Below are positions 6,259-10,458 of a stretch of DNA of 10,458 nucleotides, piece after piece. The position numbers were made by a program, and so were the translations under genes. Source of the stretch: Pseudomonadota bacterium. Its GTDB lineage: Bacteria; Pseudomonadota; Alphaproteobacteria; Micropepsales; Micropepsaceae. Location: positions 1 through 10,458 of the forward strand of contig JAKAVI010000086.1 in NCBI GenBank assembly GCA_021817355.1, written 5' to 3'. The notes under the pieces were generated by a model. It made no database searches and was not told where the DNA came from. It saw nothing but the letters and a program-made list of their open reading frames with translations. Within the stretch, counting starts at the first letter, position 1. The number at the start of each line of letters is the position of its first letter.

Positions 6259-6270
6259 GCGTCATGACGC
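6259..6270. promoter_or_regulatory. 12-bp perfect palindrome, candidate operator
   Basis: GCGTCATGACGC is perfectly self-complementary and sits in the 151-bp divergent gap between the quinone oxidoreductase and MFS genes. It overlaps a weak -35-like TTGCGT (6257-6262) of the MFS gene, so a dimeric regulator bound here could repress that gene and perhaps both. No regulator gene lies in the window. The rest of the gap shows no clear promoter for the oxidoreductase. Confidence 0.45.
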
Positions 6271-6309
6271 CAACAGAACAATGCTCGCCAGACAAGAAGC
6301 TGCTCGGTT

Positions 6310-7539
6310 ATGGCAGGGCGAATGATCAGCAAAGAAGATGAACACAGCCTGATGGTCAATGAGGCCGTGGGGGAACGCCTCAGCCTGGCGCAGGCGGTGG
6401 CCGTGATCATGATGGGCGTCTGCGGATTGCTCATGTCCGGGGTGATGCCGGTTCTAATGGGCGGGTTGGTAGATTTGCATCGCCTCGACCCATCGCAGCT
6501 TGGGGTGACGGCCATGGCGGAGGGTCTTGTCATGGGCGTGTCGACGGCGGTGGCCTCGGCGCTACTGCCTCCGCGCGCGCTGCGGGCGTGGGCCGTGGGT
6601 TCTTCGCTCGCCCTGGCGGTACTCAGTGGTGCCGGAGCCTGGGCATCAGGCGCTGTGGTGATTGTGCTGCGTGCGCTGGCGGGATTGCCCGAAGGGATAT
6701 TGCTGTGGATCAGCATCGGCATGATCGCCCGGCATGCGACCCCTGAGCGGATGAGTGCTGTGCTTCTGGCCGCGATGACGGCGGCACAGTTTGTGCTCGC
6801 ACTTCTGCTCACGCTGGTGGTACTGCCGCGATTTGGCGTGTCCGGAGGCTTTATTGCCCTGGCCCTGGGCAGCCTGATGGCGGTCATCGCCGCAGCCAAG
6901 CTGCCGCGATCCTATGCGCCACTCATAAAGCCTGTAGGCGAAAGTACGGCGCCGCCTCCGCGCGGCTGGGTTGGCTTGGCGGCGACGGTCATATTCACTG
7001 CCTCGTTTCCGGCGGTCGCCGTATTTCTGCAGCCGATTGCCCATCAGGCCGGTCATGACGCGCAGGTGGCACGGCTGGCGTTGACGCTGTCGCTGTTTGC
7101 TCAGCTGATCGGCGGAGGCGTGGCGACATGGATTGCCGGACGCATTCACTATCTTCCGGTACTGCTGGGTGGCAGTGTGATCTATGTCGGCTGCTGGGCG
7201 GTGATGGGTGTTCAGGAGCCAAGCTGGGCATTCATTGCTGCCGTGACCGTGACGGGGTTCTGTTATCTCGGCATCACGCCGTTTTTGGTGCCGATGCTGA
7301 TTGAGGCCGATCCCTCACGGCGGGCGGCGATGATGGGCGGCGGGGCCCAGGTCTTGGCGGGCGCTCTTGGTCCGCTTGCTTCCTCACAGCTGGTGAGCAG
7401 GAGCAATGTCGATCCTGTCCTCTGGCTGGCGGCGTCGCTGCTGCTGTGCGGCCTTGCCATTATTATCGGTCTTTATTTCTTCGAGCGCCGCCAGCGCCTG
7501 CTGCGTCAGCTGGTGATCGTACCACAGGATCTCAGCTGA
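6310..7539 (+). CDS. MFS transporter, 12 TM
   Basis: This 409-residue inner-membrane protein has about twelve hydrophobic helices, roughly at residues 28-52, 63-85, 92-113, 116-142, 148-172, 177-199, 220-243, 255-277, 285-303, 309-333, 340-362 and 370-392. A charged central loop (about 200-218, PRSYAPLIKPVGEST) separates the two halves. This is the classic major facilitator layout for proton-coupled import or export of small molecules. I cannot assign a substrate. No drug-efflux motif stands out, and the N-terminal half lacks a clean GxLaDrxGrkxxl motif A between helices 2 and 3. Start choice is uncertain: ATG 6310, 6322 and 6352 are all in frame, and none has a good Shine-Dalgarno (CAGGG at 6314-6318 is very close to 6322). 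The stop overlaps the convergent hydrolase gene by 8 bp. Confidence 0.82.
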   Translation: MAGRMISKEDEHSLMVNEAVGERLSLAQAVAVIMMGVCGLLMSGVMPVLMGGLVDLHRLDPSQLGVTAMAEGLVMGVSTAVASALLPPRALRAWAVGSSLALAVLSGAGAWASGAVVIVLRALAGLPEGILLWISIGMIARHATPERMSAVLLAAMTAAQFVLALLLTLVVLPRFGVSGGFIALALGSLMAVIAAAKLPRSYAPLIKPVGESTAPPPRGWVGLAATVIFTASFPAVAVFLQPIAHQAGHDAQVARLALTLSLFAQLIGGGVATWIAGRIHYLPVLLGGSVIYVGCWAVMGVQEPSWAFIAAVTVTGFCYLGITPFLVPMLIEADPSRRAAMMGGGAQVLAGALGPLASSQLVSRSNVDPVLWLAASLLLCGLAIIIGLYFFERRQRLLRQLVIVPQDLS

Positions 7540-7552
7540 GATGCTGACGCAG
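7501..7552. repeat. Nested inverted repeats at the convergent MFS/hydrolase junction
   Basis: CTGCGTCAGC (7501-7510) and GCTGACGCAG (7543-7552) are perfect 10-bp inverted repeats 32 bp apart. Inside them, abutting the right arm, is a 14-bp perfect palindrome ATCTCAGCTGAGAT (7529-7542) that contains both stop codons. Each strand's transcript could fold the same way, so a bidirectional terminator or mRNA 3'-end protector is plausible. There is no T-tract. The outer arms encode Leu-Arg-Gln near the C-terminus of both proteins. Confidence 0.55.
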
Positions 7553-8230
7553 AAAGGTGGTTGAGCGCGTGTTGGCGAGATCGGCGCAGGCCTGATCGTA
7601 ATTGGCGCCACCCTGGCGGGCAAAGGCATGGTCCATCGTGGGATAGTGGTGGAGTGTGACCAGGGGATTGGATTTGAGACCGTCGGTGATCTTTTCCTGT
7701 GCCTCGGGAGGCACGAATTGATCCTTGCCGGCGATGTGCAGCATGAGCGGTGCGCGAATATTGCGGGCTTCTGCCATCCGGTCCTGGATGTTAACGCCAT
7801 AATAACCCACACAGGCATCGGCGTCGGTGCGGCAGGCGGTCAGATAGGCAAGCTGGCCACCCAGGCAATAACCGACGGCCCCGATCTTGCCGGTGCAGCC
7901 GGAGAGCTGGCGGGTGTAGCTGATCGCCGTGGCGATGTCGGTGATGCCCTTGTCGATATCAAATCGTGTCATGAGGTCGAAGGCGCGTTTCCACTCCGCG
8001 TCGGTCTTGTCCGTAAGCTGCACTCCTGGTTCCAGGCGCCAGAACAAGTCGGGGGCGAGAGCAAAGAAGCCACGCGCGGCGTAGGCATCGGCAATGTCGC
8101 GCATGACCTGGTTGATGCCGAATATTTCCTGGATGACGATGAGCCCTGGACCGCGCCCGGATTCGGGGACCGAAAGATAGCCCTGGAAACGACCGTCCTT
8201 ACCCTCAAGCGTGATGTTACGTCCACCCAT
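7532..8230 (-). CDS. Dienelactone hydrolase family protein
   Basis: An alpha/beta-hydrolase of 232 residues, the usual length for dienelactone hydrolases, probably cytosolic since no signal peptide is visible. The nucleophile is C122 in VGYCLGG (119-125), the acid is D170 in HIAGKDQFVP, and the base is H201 in PTMDHAF. The conserved glutamate E35 in VIQEIFGIN, which activates the cysteine in the Pseudomonas enzyme, is present. Family members open dienelactones in chlorocatechol breakdown, but many are general carboxylesterases, and no aromatic-degradation gene is nearby, so the substrate is open. I chose ATG 8230 because GGGGAG (8238-8243 as read on the minus strand) lies 7 bases upstream. 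An upstream ATG at 8287 would add 19 residues that run through a strong hairpin. The gene lies 87 bp downstream of the DUF255 gene on the same strand, and its stop overlaps the convergent MFS gene. Confidence 0.9.
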   Translation of the reverse strand: MGGRNITLEGKDGRFQGYLSVPESGRGPGLIVIQEIFGINQVMRDIADAYAARGFFALAPDLFWRLEPGVQLTDKTDAEWKRAFDLMTRFDIDKGITDIATAISYTRQLSGCTGKIGAVGYCLGGQLAYLTACRTDADACVGYYGVNIQDRMAEARNIRAPLMLHIAGKDQFVPPEAQEKITDGLKSNPLVTLHHYPTMDHAFARQGGANYDQACADLANTRSTTFLRQHLS

Positions 8231-8249
8231 AGCCAGTCTCCCCGGAATG

Positions 8250-8281
8250 CAGCGCCCGCAGGCTATCCTGTGCGGGCGCTG
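8250..8281 (-). terminator. Strong 11-bp GC-rich stem-loop between the DUF255 and hydrolase genes
   Basis: CAGCGCCCGCA (8250-8260) pairs perfectly with TGCGGGCGCTG (8271-8281) around a 10-base loop. It lies 37 bp past the DUF255 stop and just 7 bp before the hydrolase ribosome binding site in the direction of transcription. It fits a terminator of the DUF255 gene without a T-tract, or a leader structure of the hydrolase mRNA, or both. Confidence 0.6.
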
Positions 8282-8317
8282 TGGCAAAGTCTCGAATTGA
8301 CGCGCGTCAGTGGCCGA

Positions 8318-10402
8318 TCAGTTTAGCTTCTGGCCGACTTTTGCGGCCTCGGCGCGCGCCTTCATTGCCATTGCAAGTTGTGCTGGCAGGATCAATTGTT
8401 GGGCAAGCTGGCCTGGATCGGTAATGGGTGCCGAACACATGGTGTTTTGGCAGATATAGGCAGTGGGCTCGCCGTCCAGCATGGTTTTGCCATGCGCGAT
8501 ATGACCTTGCGGCAGCTTGTGGGCCGGCGAAACGACCATGAGCACATGTGGAGGCAGGGTACGCGAGCGTACGGCATCGACAAGTGCACGCGTCTTGGCA
8601 TTGGAGGTGGGGCCCACGATCACGATCTGAAGAGATAGCAGCGCGGTTTCAAAGCCGCTCAAGTAGGTTGGCATGGACAGGGGAGCCCGGCTCAGCTCGC
8701 CGGCAAAGGCGGTCAAGATGGCGTTGAGACGGTCGCGGTAGGCGGTGTCGGCGGTGATGAGAAAGAGCTTGGTTAGCTCGCCGATCATCACCCCGTTTGC
8801 ACTTGGCGTCACCTGATCGAATATGGTCCGTGGACGGACGAAAAGCGCCGGCTGGTCATTGGCCGTCATGCAGTAGCCACCGTGGATTGGATCCCAATAG
8901 GAGGCATCAAGCACCCGTACCCACGCCTTGGCGTGTTCGATGTAGCGGGCATCCTGCGTGGCGTCAAAGAGCGTAAGCGCGGCACGGATCATCTGGGCAT
9001 AGTCGTCGGAGAAGCCTTCTTTGCTGCGGGAGTTGCCGCGCCAGCAGTGCGAAAGTCGGTCGCCATCGCCGAGTGTGCTGCGGATGAACTCAAAGCTGCT
9101 TTGAGCGACAGCCAGCCACTCAGGCTGTTTGAAAGTGGCGCCGGCGCGGGCCAGTGCGGCGATCACCATGCCGTTCCAGTCTGTCAGAATCTGCTCGTCG
9201 CGCTGAGGCGTCGCGCGCTTGTTGCGCGCTTCCAGAAGCAGACTGCGCTGACGGGCGAAAAGAGTTTCGTCAGCGTCGGCGAGAGGATAGCCGGCAATGG
9301 GACCTAGTCGGTGCAGGACGTTCTTGCCATTGAGGCTTCCTTCACGGGTGACGTTGTAGACTTCCTTAAAGCGCTGCGAAAATGTGCCTTTCAGCATCGC
9401 GTCGATTTCTGCTTCGCTCCAGAGATAATACTTGCCTTCTTCGCCGTCAGTGTCGGAGTCCATGCAGGCGGCAAAGGCATCGCCAAGGCGCATGTCACGC
9501 AGCAGAAAGCGGACGGTCTCCTGGATGCGATCGATGAAGAGCGGCCATTGGTTGAACTGGGCAACCCGAACGAGCTGGTCGATGAGCAGGGCCTGGTCAT
9601 AAAGTGTCTTCTCGAAATTTGGCACGGTCCAGCGCTCGTCCGCAGCGTAACGCGCGAAGCCGCCACCGACGTGATCCCAGACGCCGCCCATGCAGATATT
9701 GTGGAGCGAGGTGAGTACGATCTGGCTGAACTGGTCGAGGCCGGTACGCAAAAAGGCGTTCCACATCACGTCCAATACATGCGGTGCAGGAAACTTCTGT
9801 GGGCCGGTGACGCCGCCATAGAAAATGTCGAAGGCCTGGCCGATGCGCACGGAGGCGGTGTCGAGCACGCTGTTGTTAATGGGGCCTCTGCGATCGCTGG
9901 CCCACAGTTCGGAGAGGCCTTCGTGGACGCGCGTGGCGTTTGCCAGCACGTCCTGTTGTTGCTCGCGCCAAGAGCGGGCAAGATCGGTGAGGACGCGGGT
10001 GAAGGAGGGTGAGCCAAAGCGGTCTTCTTTCGGTAGATAGCTGGTGGCGAAAAAAGGCTCGGTTTGGGGGGTCAAAAACACGGTCAGTGGCCAGCCACCA
10101 CCATGACCAAGCATGTTGGCAGAGGCCTGGTAGAGCTGGTCGAGGTCGGGGCGCTCTTCGCGATCAACCAGGATTGGGATAAATTCGGAGTTGATGAGGG
10201 CAGCGGTGGCAGGATCGCAGAAACTCTCGGCGTTCATCACGTGGCACCAGTGACATGCGGCATAACCAATCGACAACAGAATGGGCTTGCCCTTTGTACG
10301 TGCCTCTTCAAGGGCAGCTTCGCCCCAGACGCGCCACTCAACGGGATTGTCCTTATGGGCAAGAAGGTAGGGGCTGGTCGTGTGGGCGAGCTGATTGCTC
10401 AT
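8318..10402 (-). CDS. DUF255 thioredoxin-fold protein (YyaL/SPATA20 family)
   Basis: This 694-residue protein has the full length and layout of the YyaL/SPATA20 family: an N-terminal thioredoxin-like domain (about 1-165) and a long helical region resembling six-hairpin glycosidases. N-terminal landmarks are TTSPYLLAHKDNPVEW (8-23), KPILLSIGYAACHWCHVMNAESF with the redox-type C50-H-W-C53 motif (39-61), VDREERPDLD (79-88) and GGGWPL (101-106). The molecular function of the family is not established; protein folding, redox or sugar-related roles have been suggested. No signal peptide is visible, so a cytosolic location is likely. ATG 10402 has AGGA (10410-10413 as read on the minus strand) 7 bases upstream, and the protein begins at the normal family position (MSNQLAHTTSPYL). 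It may share a transcript with the hydrolase 87 bp downstream, although a strong hairpin separates them. Confidence 0.93.
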   Translation of the reverse strand: MSNQLAHTTSPYLLAHKDNPVEWRVWGEAALEEARTKGKPILLSIGYAACHWCHVMNAESFCDPATAALINSEFIPILVDREERPDLDQLYQASANMLGHGGGWPLTVFLTPQTEPFFATSYLPKEDRFGSPSFTRVLTDLARSWREQQQDVLANATRVHEGLSELWASDRRGPINNSVLDTASVRIGQAFDIFYGGVTGPQKFPAPHVLDVMWNAFLRTGLDQFSQIVLTSLHNICMGGVWDHVGGGFARYAADERWTVPNFEKTLYDQALLIDQLVRVAQFNQWPLFIDRIQETVRFLLRDMRLGDAFAACMDSDTDGEEGKYYLWSEAEIDAMLKGTFSQRFKEVYNVTREGSLNGKNVLHRLGPIAGYPLADADETLFARQRSLLLEARNKRATPQRDEQILTDWNGMVIAALARAGATFKQPEWLAVAQSSFEFIRSTLGDGDRLSHCWRGNSRSKEGFSDDYAQMIRAALTLFDATQDARYIEHAKAWVRVLDASYWDPIHGGYCMTANDQPALFVRPRTIFDQVTPSANGVMIGELTKLFLITADTAYRDRLNAILTAFAGELSRAPLSMPTYLSGFETALLSLQIVIVGPTSNAKTRALVDAVRSRTLPPHVLMVVSPAHKLPQGHIAHGKTMLDGEPTAYICQNTMCSAPITDPGQLAQQLILPAQLAMAMKARAEAAKVGQKLN

Positions 10403-10433
10403 GAATGAATCCTGGGCCTTTGGTGAGAGAACT

Positions 10434-10448
10434 ACGCTTTCCTAGCGT
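10434..10448. promoter_or_regulatory. Inverted repeat upstream of the DUF255 gene
   Basis: ACGCT (10434-10438) and AGCGT (10444-10448) are separated by 5 bases and lie about 32 bp before the DUF255 start codon, where an operator or promoter would be expected. The window ends at 10458, so the promoter and upstream neighbour cannot be judged. Confidence 0.3.
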
Positions 10449-10458
10449 GCTATTGTCC

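Noticed and set aside
6195..6899. A 234-codon minus-strand open frame antisense to the MFS gene
   Set aside because: It is a high-GC shadow frame: Thr/Ala/Arg/Ser-rich, low complexity, no motif, and it covers clear membrane helices on the plus strand.
9311..10012. A 233-codon plus-strand open frame antisense to the DUF255 gene
   Set aside because: The minus strand carries a full-length conserved protein; the plus frame is unlike any family I recognise and has no clear ribosome binding site.
1..10458. tRNA/rRNA genes, CRISPR arrays, transposases, phage genes or defence systems
   Set aside because: I looked on both strands and found no tRNA-like fold, spaced repeats, transposase motifs or long terminal inverted repeats; the genes present are chromosomal housekeeping or metabolic genes.

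Overview
The window looks like an origin-proximal piece of an alphaproteobacterial chromosome with roughly 60% G+C. The evidence is gene order. A divergent pair, the PPDK regulatory protein (the RP001 family) on the minus strand and hemE on the plus strand, is followed by hemH, hemJ and rho. The RP001-hemE pair flanks the replication origin of Caulobacter and is conserved near the Rickettsia origin. A Rhodospirillales-like host is possible, but this cannot be settled from the window.

Layout. Positions 1-134 hold the N-terminal end of the PPDK regulatory protein (minus). Positions 135-440 are a non-coding divergent region that I interpret as a candidate oriC combined with the hemE promoter. 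It has five GANTC (CcrM methylation) sites in 306 bp against about eight in the following 10 kb, two tandem DnaA-like ATNCACA cores, phased palindromes, and an AT-rich stretch directly before hemE. Positions 441-2957 are a tight heme operon: hemE and hemH overlap by 4 bp, and hemJ follows 7 bp later. Positions 2958-3180 are the rho leader, with a long stem-loop and a C-rich segment, followed by rho (3181-4464).

After rho the usual alphaproteobacterial order (mnmE-mnmG-rsmG-parAB) is not seen. Instead there is an HD-domain protein with the full ligand pattern of the PhnZ-type mixed-valence diiron oxygenases (4566-5174, plus) and a convergent zinc-free quinone oxidoreductase (5187-6158, minus). 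Divergent from the latter is a 12-TM MFS transporter (6310-7539, plus), with a 12-bp perfect palindrome between them. A dienelactone hydrolase (7532-8230, minus) overlaps the MFS gene tail to tail, and a DUF255 thioredoxin-fold protein of the YyaL/SPATA20 type (8318-10402, minus) lies upstream of it.

How they work together. HemE, HemJ and HemH catalyse three of the last steps to protoheme and are probably made from one mRNA whose promoter overlaps origin-like elements. Rho probably regulates itself through its leader. The genes after rho look like individually regulated metabolic or transport genes without a clear shared pathway. I see no mobile element, CRISPR array, tRNA, rRNA or phage gene. 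The most unusual features are the candidate origin, the HD oxygenase candidate, and several strong inverted repeats at gene junctions.
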